64,000 nucleotides of DNA from Agreia sp. Leaf210 (GCF_001421485.1 NZ_LMKK01000003.1:248001-312000), one strand, 5' to 3'. Shown: positions 15,413-23,146, counted from the first letter of the stretch. Notes: a model not told the origin generated them from the letters alone. Numbers and translations are program-made.

Positions 15413-16548
15413 GATGTGGCCTCTGTTTCTGTCGCTTCTTCCTTCAGGGGGAGTGTTGGTTGTGTTGGGGTGTTGGTTGTGGATCCCTCGAAACCAACAG
15501 AACCAACGGAACCAACAGGGGTGTAGAGGCCTCTTGTTGGTTTGTCGAGTCGGCCCGCTTCATAGGCGCGAGACAGATATACCTGTGCACTCTTGTCGTC
15601 CATGCCGAGCAGCGTGGCGAGAGCGTGGGGTTTCAATCCCTCCGGGTGTTCGCTGACCTTCGCGATAACCTCGGCCATACGATCGCCCACGCCGTTCGAT
15701 GCCTTTGCGGATTGCGCTGCTCGAGATGCATCCTCGAGACTGCTGCCGTCGAGCTCCCAGGCGCCTGTCTCTGTCTGGGTGAGCGAATATTCTCCCTCCG
15801 CTGCGTCTCGGGACGTAACCTGCAAGGTGGCTCGCTTGTCGTGCCTGTCGCGCTTCAGTACCAAGATGGTGTCCGCTGCGCCCGCAATGCCCTGTGTGCC
15901 GCTCACCGCATCCAGGAAGTCGCCTCCCTCGGCTTTGCGCGTGTGATGGACGATGACCAGGCTCGATCCCGGTACCGCGTCACTGGTGGCCTTGAGTGCC
16001 GACAGGACGGAGTAGTCGTGCCCGTACTGGTTGCCGTTGCCAGCGGGCGGCATCACCTTTCCGAGGGTGTCGAGTATGACAACAGGGTCAAGTCCCGCGT
16101 ACTTGTTCATGTAGTCACGGATGACTGGAATCACTCTGTTCGACTCGATTGCTGTCATGAACTCGAGGCGGTGAGAGAACTCCTCCGGGTTGAGTCTTAG
16201 GAGCCGGTCCTGCAGGCGCCGCGGGCCATCCTCAAGTGCGAGGTAAAGGACTGGCCTCGGCTTGCCCACGGGAAGGCACCCGAACGCAACGCCACCCGAG
16301 CTCAAGTCCAAACCGAGTCCGAGAACCATCCACGACTTGCCAATTTTGGGTGCAGCCACGAGAAGCGTCATACCCTCGGGGACGATGCCAGGGACGACGT
16401 ACTTGGTGGGTGGGTAAACCTGCTGCATGAGCCACGCCGCGTTGAACGTGACAGGTGTCGCCGCTGCGCCACCAAGCCCCTGCTCTTCGGCTTGAAGCTT
16501 TGCGTCGTTGTCCAAGTTCGCGTCGTAGACGGTAGGTGTGCCGATCAT
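15409..16548 (-). CDS. AAA ATPase, RepA-like (replicative helicase family)
   Basis: 379 aa. Walker A AAPKIGKSW at about residues 65-73, Walker B VVILDTL near 157-163, then VIVHHTRK (sensor) near 200 and a GTQGIAGAADTIL motif. This is the AAA_25/RepA arrangement used by plasmid and phage replicative helicases. The C-terminus (about 290-345) is winged-helix-like (EGLKPHALATLLGMDDKSAQVYLSRA) with a low-complexity tail containing a repeated GSVGSVG. It is probably the element's replication helicase, implying that an excised circular form can replicate. No primase or origin-binding protein was identified nearby. Confidence 0.72.
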   Translation of the reverse strand: MIGTPTVYDANLDNDAKLQAEEQGLGGAAATPVTFNAAWLMQQVYPPTKYVVPGIVPEGMTLLVAAPKIGKSWMVLGLGLDLSSGGVAFGCLPVGKPRPVLYLALEDGPRRLQDRLLRLNPEEFSHRLEFMTAIESNRVIPVIRDYMNKYAGLDPVVILDTLGKVMPPAGNGNQYGHDYSVLSALKATSDAVPGSSLVIVHHTRKAEGGDFLDAVSGTQGIAGAADTILVLKRDRHDKRATLQVTSRDAAEGEYSLTQTETGAWELDGSSLEDASRAAQSAKASNGVGDRMAEVIAKVSEHPEGLKPHALATLLGMDDKSAQVYLSRAYEAGRLDKPTRGLYTPVGSVGSVGFEGSTTNTPTQPTLPLKEEATETEATS

Positions 16549-16955
16549 TTGGCATCACCTGCCACGAGGCGGTTCCAGTAGTCTTCGGACGCTTCGTCCA
16601 TGCGACGACGGCGTACGTCACCGAGGTCTCGACCGTAGAAAGCAATCTCGTAATACCTATCGCGGTCGGCCTGCGCCTGCTCGAGCTCAGGCTGCAGGGA
16701 GCGCCGGCCTTGCTCGTGGGCAACCGTCCACCATGCTGCTAGAGCGGGGGTGAGCTGGTACTGCTCGATGTCCCCGGCGACGAGGCGCCACAGCGTCCGT
16801 TCGAGTTCCGAGTCGACGGAGGATCCGATGGCCCATTCGACTTTTCGGGACTTCGCGAATGCCGGCGTTACGATTGAAGTGTTGAGCCCGCCAGCCACAA
16901 CTTCGTCCGCCCTAGTGTCCGCACTGGGGCGGATTTCTTTTTGCTGCCGGGTCAT
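16545..16955 (-). CDS. Hypothetical protein
   Basis: 136 aa, ATG at 16953-16955, 4-bp overlaps on both sides. Helical with charged C-terminal half (EQAQADRDRYYEIAF; DVRRRRMDEASEDYW). No recognised domain. Its position directly before the AAA ATPase suggests a replication accessory role, but that is only context. Confidence 0.5.
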   Translation of the reverse strand: MTRQQKEIRPSADTRADEVVAGGLNTSIVTPAFAKSRKVEWAIGSSVDSELERTLWRLVAGDIEQYQLTPALAAWWTVAHEQGRRSLQPELEQAQADRDRYYEIAFYGRDLGDVRRRRMDEASEDYWNRLVAGDAK

Positions 16956-17218
16956 CGCTCACCTCGCGTGAGGTTGTAGATGGCCGTCTCGCCTGTGGGA
17001 TCGACGTGGGGCATGAACCAGGCGTCGAAGTCAGGGATGGACGTGGCTCGAGCGTCACGGAGGTACGCACGAACGATGCGTGAGACCTTTGATGCGGAGA
17101 TCGTGACACCGGCTTCGCCGAACTGCTCATGGACGCGGCGAAGCAACTGCTCGGCAGTTGCTGTGGGAGCTGCCTGTTCGTTGTTCCAGGTGCCCGGGAC
17201 GACGATGGATTCACTCAT
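16952..17218 (-). CDS. Hypothetical protein, possibly DNA-binding
   Basis: 88 aa from the ATG at 17216-17218. A GTG two codons upstream (17224) is also possible. The middle part (ASKVSRIVRAYLRDA) looks like a short helix pair and the C-terminus ends NLTRGER. It overlaps neighbours by a few bases. No family recognised. Confidence 0.5.
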   Translation of the reverse strand: MSESIVVPGTWNNEQAAPTATAEQLLRRVHEQFGEAGVTISASKVSRIVRAYLRDARATSIPDFDAWFMPHVDPTGETAIYNLTRGER

Positions 17219-17420
17219 GGTCACCTGCAGGGCGCAGGAGGGCAGCGATACGGTCTCGCTGCTCAGGTGTAAGTGGGGGAGCAGCGTTGACGACGCGCTC
17301 TATGTAGTCCTCGATTCGGGCCACGCGCAGATTTGTGCGGGCTTCGACCAGATCGGGATCGTCGGTCTTGCGGGAGCGAGTGAGTGACGCGACTCGTGCG
17401 CGTTCTGTTGTCCAGGACAA
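17211..17420 (-). CDS. Small hypothetical protein, TTG start
   Basis: 69 aa. I place the start at the TTG at 17418-17420 because a GGAGG site (complement of cctcc at 17429-17433) sits 8 bp before it. The open frame upstream of that has no ribosome site. The C-terminal half (LRVARIEDYIERVVNAAPPLTPEQRDRIAALLRP) is a typical short helical phage protein. Function unknown. Confidence 0.5.
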   Translation of the reverse strand: MSWTTERARVASLTRSRKTDDPDLVEARTNLRVARIEDYIERVVNAAPPLTPEQRDRIAALLRPAGDHE

Positions 17421-17513
17421 AGGAAATGCCTCCAAGCAGGGAGAAACTTCCTCTGCTGGGAGGCTGATTGAGGCCAGGAGCTGTATCCGTGAACGGAGCA
17501 ACGCTCGCTGCGA

Positions 17514-17795
17514 CTACCTCAGGATAGCTGCTAACGCACCCAAGCTGATTTCCGACACGCCAGCGCTCGCGAGCTTGTCGAAGCGGTCGAAGACGGTATC
17601 AGCCTTCCTTGCGACGCTCAGACCACAGACTTCGCATTTGAAGCTGTACCGGCTCCGCGAGCCATTGTCGAAGACGAAGGGGTCGGCTTTGTATTGAGCC
17701 GTGGTGATGACTTGATCATTCACGAGGCGAGCTCCGGCTGTCTCGGGCAGCTTGGCGACATGTTGGCCATCACGCCAGTAGTCTCGCGAACTCAT
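17514..17795 (-). CDS. Hypothetical protein with one CxxC pair
   Basis: 93 aa, ATG at 17793-17795 overlapping the preceding stop by 4 bp. A CEVCGL motif in the middle could be half of a zinc knuckle. No other cysteines complete it, so any metal site would need a dimer. No family recognised. Confidence 0.5.
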   Translation of the reverse strand: MSSRDYWRDGQHVAKLPETAGARLVNDQVITTAQYKADPFVFDNGSRSRYSFKCEVCGLSVARKADTVFDRFDKLASAGVSEISLGALAAILR

Positions 17796-17962
17796 CCAGC
17801 GGGCTTCCTGGGCGCGTCTGAATCGAAGTAGAACGAGGCGATCAGCCAGGGCCTCTCCGAATGAGACTCAGCCGAGCATTGGATCGATATCCAGACTGAT
17901 CCCGGCTCGAGGTCGTACGGCACGCGCGGGGCGGTAGGTTCCCGGGGGATGTCCTTTGGCAT
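17792..17962 (-). CDS. Small hypothetical protein (56 aa)
   Basis: ATG at 17960-17962. The sequence MPKDIPREPTAPRVPYDLEPG is Pro-rich. The longer frame upstream would run through the tRNA gene and was rejected. A gAGGACACC-type site precedes the ATG. It overlaps the next gene by 4 bp. Confidence 0.45.
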   Translation of the reverse strand: MPKDIPREPTAPRVPYDLEPGSVWISIQCSAESHSERPWLIASFYFDSDAPRKPAG

Positions 17963-17983
17963 TGGTGTCCTCTCGTGGTCTTG

Positions 17984-18057
17984 TCCCGATTGAAGGATTC
18001 GAACCTTCGGCAAACCGGGTAGAAGCCGGTTTGCTCTGTCCACTGAGCTAAATCGGG
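17984..18057 (-). tRNA. tRNA-Arg (anticodon UCU)
   Basis: On the minus strand the acceptor stem CCCGATT (18057-18051) pairs with AATCGGG (17991-17985). The D arm is GCTC/GAGC, the anticodon stem ACCGG/CCGGT holds loop CTTCTAC with anticodon TCT, and the T arm GAAGG/CCTTC has loop TTCGAAT. No CCA is encoded, and there is one extra base between D arm and anticodon stem. It would read AGA/AGG codons, rare in high-GC hosts. It lies inside the element, not at an end, so it is cargo rather than the attachment site. Confidence 0.85.
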
Positions 18058-18093
18058 GGAGGGGTGTGGATTGTGGCCACACCCCAGGTGGAC

Positions 18094-18693
18094 TCAGGCG
18101 GCTGCTACTTCACGCGTTCGCCCCTGCTCATAGGCCTTGAAGAATGCTTCAGTAAAACTTCCGTCGCCGGTCGACAGCACGAGAACCTGCGAGACCTTGA
18201 AGCCTTCGACGCCGAGCCAGAGAAGTCTTGCGAACTCCTGAGATACGCCGAGTGCATCTCGTACCTCTTCAAGAGTCTTTTGCGTGCGCACGAACCGGGC
18301 CGCGTTGACCTGTCCGATCCCGCCCTTGTTGAGTGCTTTGAGGTTGCTTCGGTACGACCGCATCAGGCTGGCTGCTTTCGTAAAGTACTCAGCCTCGGCC
18401 ATGAACTCAGAATCATCGGTGATGTCGTTCCAAATCGCTTCGAACTCGATTCGTCCGACGAACTTGCCTTCTTCGAGGGAGATCGTCACATCGAGGTAGC
18501 CATCAAGGCTGTCAACGATGACGTCGTGGTTCTCCCATGTCTCGGGCTCATGGTTAGGCTCGTGCCCGCCTTTGAGGCATTCCGGGAATCCGCAGTCAAA
18601 CGCGAGCGCGACTGCCCGTCGCCGATCCGCCTCGTCTTTCCAGTACTGGTCGGTGAGGTCTGCAGAGGGGTGGGATACGCTGATGTTGTTCAT
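18094..18693 (-). CDS. Hypothetical protein of the element
   Basis: 199 aa with an AAGGAGAAC-type ribosome site. The N-terminal third contains WKDEADRRRAVALAFDCGFPECL. The middle is acidic (YLDVTISLEEGKF; WNDITDDSEFMAEAEYF). The C-terminal third has a possible HTH-like segment (TLEEVRDALGVSQEFARLLW). It is the first gene of the minus-strand block downstream of the integrase. Function unknown. Confidence 0.5.
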   Translation of the reverse strand: MNNISVSHPSADLTDQYWKDEADRRRAVALAFDCGFPECLKGGHEPNHEPETWENHDVIVDSLDGYLDVTISLEEGKFVGRIEFEAIWNDITDDSEFMAEAEYFTKAASLMRSYRSNLKALNKGGIGQVNAARFVRTQKTLEEVRDALGVSQEFARLLWLGVEGFKVSQVLVLSTGDGSFTEAFFKAYEQGRTREVAAA

Positions 18694-18780
18694 GATGTTC
18701 TCCTTCTCGGTGATATTGATGGACGTCGCCCTCGGACTGTGCCAGCAGCACCGGGGGCTTTTTGTATGACTATCAGTGGC

Positions 18781-20166
18781 CTAGGACAGCCACTCGATAG
18801 CTACATCTTCGGGATCAAAAACCCTCGTGTTCTTCTGCTTGCGGATCGTGATCGACGTCAGCGTGCCGATGATGCCTCTGCGCTGGGCCAAAGTCAGTTT
18901 CGAATGCCAATGGTCGGCGACGTCTTCCGCCTGGATCAAGTTCACAAGCTTTGAGTCACCGTCAGCGGCTGAGATTTGACGCTGCAATGCATCGATCTGC
19001 TTCGTCAGCCCGCCAGACGCCTCTCGAACCGCGGCCATGGTCAGCAGTCCTTCTGCGAGCGCCAGAGCTAGGTCGTCTTTCCTTTGCCGTAGGTCGGCGG
19101 ACTTGGCAAGCATGGGCTCGATGTCGACCTTGGGCCGGATGAGCTTAGAAGCGTCAGGGAGGCTCAAGCGAGCAATGAGGACGGATTCGACCAGTTCATC
19201 CACTCGAGCCTGATTCCGCTGCACACACCAATTCGACGTACATGCGTAGGCGATCTTCGCCGGCTGGGGGATACCGTTCTTGGGTCTTGGGTAGTCGGGT
19301 CTTGCCATCATTCGTCCGCCGCACACGCCACACAACGCGATACCAGATAGCAAATACTTGGTCCTGTTCGACCATGTGTGCGGGGTCTTCCTGCGCTGCT
19401 TGGCCGATTTGAACTGCTCCCAGTTGTCACGGGTGATCAGCGGCTCCCAATCGCCCTCTGAGACCTCTTCGCCCTTGTAGAGGCGGATTCCTGCATATGC
19501 AGGATTGGCGAGTCGAGCTCGCAATTGTGACACCGTCCACGGTCCGCCGTTGGTCGTGGGGATGTTGCGCACATTGAAGTTCTCCGCGATCGCGTAATAG
19601 GTTTCGCCCGCCAAATATCGCTTGTAGGCCTCACGGATCACTGCGGCCTCATCTTCGACTACCTGCACGGAGCCATTGACGCGCTCGTACCCGTAGGGGC
19701 GGTTGCTGAACTGCCACGATCCAGCTTTGGCCCGTTGCGCGTTTGATGCGACCTGTCGAGCGCCCTTCTGCTCAACCTCGTATCGAGCCGCGTGGCCAAG
19801 CATGCCCGCGAGCATCCGACCCGCAGGAGTGGTGAGGTCAAGTTCACCTGCTCGCACGGTCAGAATCCGAAGCGCATTTTTCTCGGCTGTCTCCACGATC
19901 TCAACGAGGTCTTTCACTCGCCTGTAGAGACGGTCTGTGTGCCAGACGATAATCGTTTCGACATCGCCGGTCTGGATGAGGGACAGGAGCTTGGTGAACT
20001 CGGGTCGAACGCCCTTGGATGCAGACACGTCGTTGTCTACGAACTCGCGAGACACAGTGAGCCCGTGTGCGGCGGCGAGTGCCCTGCACTCGACAAGCTG
20101 CCGGTCGACCGCCGTCCCTTGACCGTCCTTGTCGAGCGACTGCCGGGCGTATATCACTGTGCTCAT
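18781..20166 (-). CDS. Large serine recombinase (integrase) of the element
   Basis: 461 aa from the ATG at 20164-20166. The resolvase domain begins VIYARQS with catalytic Ser10. It has the D-R-L-Y-R arginine motif near 78-82 and GRMLAGMLGHAARYE (116-130) leading into the long E helix. A recombinase domain follows (about 155-260). The zinc ribbon uses Cys279, Cys282, Cys309 and Cys314, and a coiled-coil insertion lies at about 350-400. All parts of a functional phiC31/Bxb1-type integrase are present. It starts 25 bp from the attR core, transcribed inward, and should catalyse integration at the pilin site. Confidence 0.93.
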   Translation of the reverse strand: MSTVIYARQSLDKDGQGTAVDRQLVECRALAAAHGLTVSREFVDNDVSASKGVRPEFTKLLSLIQTGDVETIIVWHTDRLYRRVKDLVEIVETAEKNALRILTVRAGELDLTTPAGRMLAGMLGHAARYEVEQKGARQVASNAQRAKAGSWQFSNRPYGYERVNGSVQVVEDEAAVIREAYKRYLAGETYYAIAENFNVRNIPTTNGGPWTVSQLRARLANPAYAGIRLYKGEEVSEGDWEPLITRDNWEQFKSAKQRRKTPHTWSNRTKYLLSGIALCGVCGGRMMARPDYPRPKNGIPQPAKIAYACTSNWCVQRNQARVDELVESVLIARLSLPDASKLIRPKVDIEPMLAKSADLRQRKDDLALALAEGLLTMAAVREASGGLTKQIDALQRQISAADGDSKLVNLIQAEDVADHWHSKLTLAQRRGIIGTLTSITIRKQKNTRVFDPEDVAIEWLS

Positions 20167-20177
20167 GTCGATTACCC

Positions 20178-20189
20178 TACTCTTGTGCA
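20178..20189. repeat. Left arm of predicted attP (pairs with 5058-5069)
   Basis: TACTCTTGTGCA lies 2 bp outside the attR core and is the reverse complement, at 11 of 12 positions, of 5058-5069 at the other end. It also falls between the integrase start codon and the core, so the integrase promoter overlaps the recombination site. Confidence 0.6.
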
Positions 20190-20191
20190 CC

Positions 20192-20198
20192 CCGGTCT
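20192..20198. other. attR core (CCGGTCT)
   Basis: Right copy of the 7-bp repeat shared with 5039-5045. Host pilin coding sequence resumes at 20199 in the frame needed to restore the gene. Confidence 0.85.
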
Positions 20199-20280
20199 GG
20201 TGATCATCATCTGGGGTCTCGCCGGTCCCGCGCTCAGCCAGGTCTTCGAGCAGGCCATCGATCGCGTGACGGCGTTCTGA
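20192..20280 (+). pseudogene. 3' part of the interrupted Flp-type pilin gene
   Basis: Codes GLVIIIWGLAGPALSQVFEQ and then AIDRVTAF before TGA: the second half of the membrane helix and an amphipathic tail. An in-frame GTG at 20185 exists, but the product would lack the basic head and half of the helix. It is followed after 7 bp by tadE, the spacing expected within the original operon. Confidence 0.8.
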
Positions 20281-20287
20281 TCTGCTC

Positions 20288-20701
20288 ATGCAGTCGAAGA
20301 GTCGACGGCTCCTGCAGAGACTGCGGCGCGACGACGGGTCGGCGGCCGTCGAGTTCGTCCTCGTGGGCGTGTTGCTGACCGCTCTCACGCTCGGGGTCAT
20401 CCAGCTGGCTTTCGCCCTGCACGTGCGCAACACGCTCATCGACGCGGCTGCAGAGGGGGCTCGGTTCGCGGCGCTCGCGGGAAACTCGCCCGAAGACGGA
20501 GCGGAGCGCACGAGGCAACTCATCACCACTGCGGTGGGCGCCGACTACGCGGCCGGAGTCACCTCGGGGTACACCGAGTACCTCGGGGTTGCCGCTACCG
20601 AGGTCACCGTGAGCGCGCCCCTGCCGCTCGCCGGTCCCTTCGGACCTCCGAGATCGTTGGAGGTGACAGGGCATGCGGCTGCGGAGACGCTTGTGGGCTG
20701 A
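20288..20701 (+). CDS. tadE: TadE-like pseudopilin of the tad locus
   Basis: 137 aa. A basic head, then RDDGSAAVEFVLVGVLLTALTLGVIQLAF: a type IV-pilin-like segment with Glu after the G-S-A-A-V motif. The extracytoplasmic part has LIDAAAEGARFAALAG, characteristic of TadE. It is predicted to be a minor pilin processed by a prepilin peptidase (no TadV gene is in this window). In an element-free chromosome it would sit 7 bp after the pilin gene. Here it is separated from tadABC by 15 kb, so its expression may depend on read-through or a new promoter. Confidence 0.87.
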   Translation: MQSKSRRLLQRLRRDDGSAAVEFVLVGVLLTALTLGVIQLAFALHVRNTLIDAAAEGARFAALAGNSPEDGAERTRQLITTAVGADYAAGVTSGYTEYLGVAATEVTVSAPLPLAGPFGPPRSLEVTGHAAAETLVG

Positions 20702-21119
20702 CGACGGCTCGGCCTCGCTCGAGTTCATCACCGCGGGAATCCTGCTTCTCGTACCGCTCGTCTACCTCGTGAGCGCACTCTCCGTGCTGCAGGGTGCCGC
20801 CTTCGCCGCCGAGGGCGCGGCGCGACAGGCTGCTCGTGTGTTCGTGCAGTCACCGACCGTCGAGCAGGGCGCCGCGTCGGCCGAGCAGGCGGCGGCGATC
20901 GCCTTCTCCGATTTCGGCATCTCCGCCGGCGTCGCGCCGCTCGAATACTCGTGCCAGCCGGTTCCGGATGCCTGTCTCACGCGGGCGGGTCACGTCACGG
21001 TCACGGTGCGCGTGTCGGTTCCTCTTCCTCTGCTCCCGGTGTTTCTGGGCCGCGAGAACTCAGGCGGCATCCCGTTTGTCGCTACCGCGACCCAGACGGT
21101 CTCGAGATTCCATTCATGA
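20673..21119 (+). CDS. TadE/TadF-like pseudopilin
   Basis: 148 aa, ATG preceded by GGAGG and overlapping the tadE end by 29 bp. It begins with a DDGSASLEFITAGILLLVPLVYLVSAL pilin-type helix, followed by an Ala-rich globular part (AAEGAARQAARVFVQ). Two cysteines (in SCQPVPDACL) may form a disulphide outside the cell. Minor structural or surface protein of the Flp-type pilus. Confidence 0.85.
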   Translation: MRLRRRLWADDGSASLEFITAGILLLVPLVYLVSALSVLQGAAFAAEGAARQAARVFVQSPTVEQGAASAEQAAAIAFSDFGISAGVAPLEYSCQPVPDACLTRAGHVTVTVRVSVPLPLLPVFLGRENSGGIPFVATATQTVSRFHS

Positions 21120-21147
21120 TGCGGCCCAACTGGTGAGGGCGAATGCC

Positions 21148-21588
21148 GTGGCAGAGCGACTCCGCTCCGACGAGGGCTCGACCCTGCTGCTGACCATCTT
21201 CTACGCGGCCTTGGCACTGCTCGTCGTGCTCGTCGTCGTTGCCGCATCGAGTCTCTACCTCGAGCGCACACGCCTCTTCACCATGGCCGACGGTGCCGCC
21301 CTCGCCGGTGCCGAGTCGTTCTCCCTCGACGATGTCGAGCTGGTCGACTCCGCCGTCGTCCCGAGGCTCGAGCCGCAGGCCGTCGACGCAGCCGTCGACG
21401 ACTATCTCGACAACGCCCCGTCTTCTGCGTCGTTCGACGACCTAACGGTGATCGAGGCCACCACCTCCGACGCGCGCAGCGCCAGCGTCACCCTTTCCGC
21501 GTCGTGGCGGCCCGCGGTGCTGTCGCTCGTCGTGCCGAACGGGTTCCCCATCGAGGTCACCTCGGTCGCTCGTTCTACATTCCGCTGA
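21148..21588 (+). CDS. TadG-like (Rv3654c-type) secreted or membrane pilus-locus protein
   Basis: 146 aa from the GTG at 21148, chosen because GAGGG lies 8 bp upstream. An in-frame GTG at 21133 is the alternative. RSDEGSTLLLTIFYAALALLVVLVVV forms the membrane segment, followed by SSLYLERTRLFTMADGAALAGAESF, the conserved turn of actinobacterial TadG-like helicase/secretion-neighbourhood proteins. It closes the tad operon. Confidence 0.8.
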   Translation: MAERLRSDEGSTLLLTIFYAALALLVVLVVVAASSLYLERTRLFTMADGAALAGAESFSLDDVELVDSAVVPRLEPQAVDAAVDDYLDNAPSSASFDDLTVIEATTSDARSASVTLSASWRPAVLSLVVPNGFPIEVTSVARSTFR

Positions 21589-21641
21589 AATCTACGCAAG
21601 GCCCTCAGGCAACCCACAGCCTCGGTGTAGCGTACGTGTCC

Positions 21642-23126
21642 ATGGCAGCGACTTCACCGACACCTCAGATCGAGATCACCGAGCGGGCGAAGTGGCAGGC
21701 GTTCGCCGTTGCCGTCGGAGTCGCCGCGCTCACCATCCTCGACCTGTCGAAGGTCAACGTGGGTCTTCCGTCGATCGAGAAGGCGCTCGGCGCCGGGTCC
21801 ACCGAACTCCAGCTGATTGTCGCCGGCTACGCCCTCGCCTTCGGACTCGCGCTCGTTCCGGCCGGGCGGCTCGGCGACATCTACTCGCGCAAACTCCTGT
21901 TCTCCATCGGCCTCATCTCGTTCACCCTGGCGAGCCTCGCCTGCGCCCTCGCACCGACGGTCGAGACGCTGCTCATCGCGCGCATCCTGCAGGGCGTCGC
22001 CGCCGGCATCCAGATGCCACAGGTGCTCGGGCTCGTGCAGCAGCTCTTTCAGGGCCCGGCCCGCGGTAGTGCCTTCGGAATCTTCGGAGCGACGATCGGA
22101 GTCTCGACCGCGTTCGGTCCGACCCTCGGCGGCCTGCTGATCGCCCTCGGCGGCGAGACCGACGGGTGGAGACTCCTGTTCTGGATGAACATCCCGCTCG
22201 GACTCATCGCCCTGTTCTTCGCGCTGCGTCTGCTGCCCACAAAACCGAAAGGGTCGACGGTGAAGACCGAACTCGACCTCGTCGGGATCCTGCTCCTCGG
22301 ATTCTCGGTGTTCAGCGTCATGGTGCCCTTCGTCTTCACCACGGGCGGCCCCGACGACGACCCCAAGCGCTGGTTCTGGCTCATCGGCTTCGTGCTCGGA
22401 ACAGCCGCGTTCCTGCTGTGGGAGCGCGACTACTCCCGCCGCGGAAAGTCGTCGGTGGTGCACTTCGCCCTGTTTCGCATCGCCTCGTATCGCAACGGCA
22501 TCCTCGTGGCCACGGCCTACTTCGCCGCCATCCCCGGTACCTTCCTGCTCACGACTCTCTACTTGCAGCAGGGCCTCGGCGCGCTTCCCGTCTTCGCCGG
22601 CATGGTCAGCATCCCGTTCGCGCTCACCTCTGCCGCCAGCTCGCTCATCGGCGGGCGCATCGTCGAGCGCTACGGACGCAAGCTGGTGGTCATCGGTACC
22701 ATCACGGTCATCATCGGCTTCTCGCTGATCCTCGCCGCCGCCGTGCTCACTCCGCGCGATCAGACGATCTGGTGGATGGCCGCCGCCATGGCCGTCGCGG
22801 GAGCCGGAGGCGGCCTCGTGATCTCGCCCAATCAGACGCTCACGCTGGCCGAGGTGCCCGTGAGCGAGGGCGGCGTCGCAGGTTCGCTCGCGCAGGTCGG
22901 TCAGCGCGTCGGAACCGCGATCGGAGTGGCCGCCGTCAGTTCGACCTTCTTCTCCACGCTCTATCGCGAGGCGACGACGCCCGACCAGCTCACCGTGTAC
23001 CACGACGGATTCCGCAACGGAATCCTCATCGCGATCGCGCTGATCACCGTCTCACTGATCGTGGGACTCGTCGACCTGCGATCGCGCGCGAAGGCCCGGG
23101 CGCAGCAGGCCACGCCATCCGCCTGA
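21642..23126 (+). CDS. MFS transporter, DHA2 (14-TM) drug-exporter type
   Basis: 494 aa from the ATG at 21642; an open frame extends upstream but over the tadG-like gene. Hydrophobic segments are spread along the whole length in a 14-helix pattern. Motif A is GRLGDIYSRK at about residues 78-87, and motif C-like sequence FGIFGATIGVSTAFGPTLGG marks an exporter. Such proteins use the proton gradient to export drugs or metabolites. Substrate unknown. Convergent with the next MFS gene. Confidence 0.87.
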   Translation: MAATSPTPQIEITERAKWQAFAVAVGVAALTILDLSKVNVGLPSIEKALGAGSTELQLIVAGYALAFGLALVPAGRLGDIYSRKLLFSIGLISFTLASLACALAPTVETLLIARILQGVAAGIQMPQVLGLVQQLFQGPARGSAFGIFGATIGVSTAFGPTLGGLLIALGGETDGWRLLFWMNIPLGLIALFFALRLLPTKPKGSTVKTELDLVGILLLGFSVFSVMVPFVFTTGGPDDDPKRWFWLIGFVLGTAAFLLWERDYSRRGKSSVVHFALFRIASYRNGILVATAYFAAIPGTFLLTTLYLQQGLGALPVFAGMVSIPFALTSAASSLIGGRIVERYGRKLVVIGTITVIIGFSLILAAAVLTPRDQTIWWMAAAMAVAGAGGGLVISPNQTLTLAEVPVSEGGVAGSLAQVGQRVGTAIGVAAVSSTFFSTLYREATTPDQLTVYHDGFRNGILIAIALITVSLIVGLVDLRSRAKARAQQATPSA

Positions 23127-23146
23127 TGAGAACTATCGAGGCCTGA

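Larger units (their letters stand above)
5039..20198. mobile_element. 15.15-kb serine-integrase integrative element (phage satellite or decayed prophage) inside the tad pilin gene
   Basis: The boundaries are the 7-bp repeat CCGGTCT at 5039-5045 and 20192-20198. Removing one copy plus everything between (15153 bp) restores the pilin reading frame. A large serine recombinase starts 25 bp inside the right end, the normal int-next-to-att layout. Contents are a ParB-like protein, a secreted M15-like protein, a cargo block with toxin-antitoxin-chaperone-like genes, and an overlapping block with AAA ATPase, WhiB, HTH and a tRNA. No terminase, portal, capsid or conjugation gene was recognised. Parts (about 8.4-12.9 kb) are visibly more A/T-rich than the host. 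Confidence 0.92.

Noticed and set aside
17984-18057. tRNA gene as the attachment site of the element
   Set aside because: It is 2.1 kb inside the right end. The shared CCGGTCT and the restored pilin frame locate the true ends.
5039-20198. Integrative conjugative element
   Set aside because: No relaxase, FtsK/TraB-type ATPase or type IV secretion gene could be recognised in the element.
20167-20529. Upstream continuation of the integrase frame to 20529
   Set aside because: It would run through attR and antisense to tadE. The conserved resolvase start VIYARQS fixes the ATG at 20164-20166.
21654-23003. 449-codon frame antisense to the DHA2 transporter
   Set aside because: Composition (Glu/Arg/Asp/Gly-rich, no hydrophobic core) marks it as a shadow of the real 14-helix gene.
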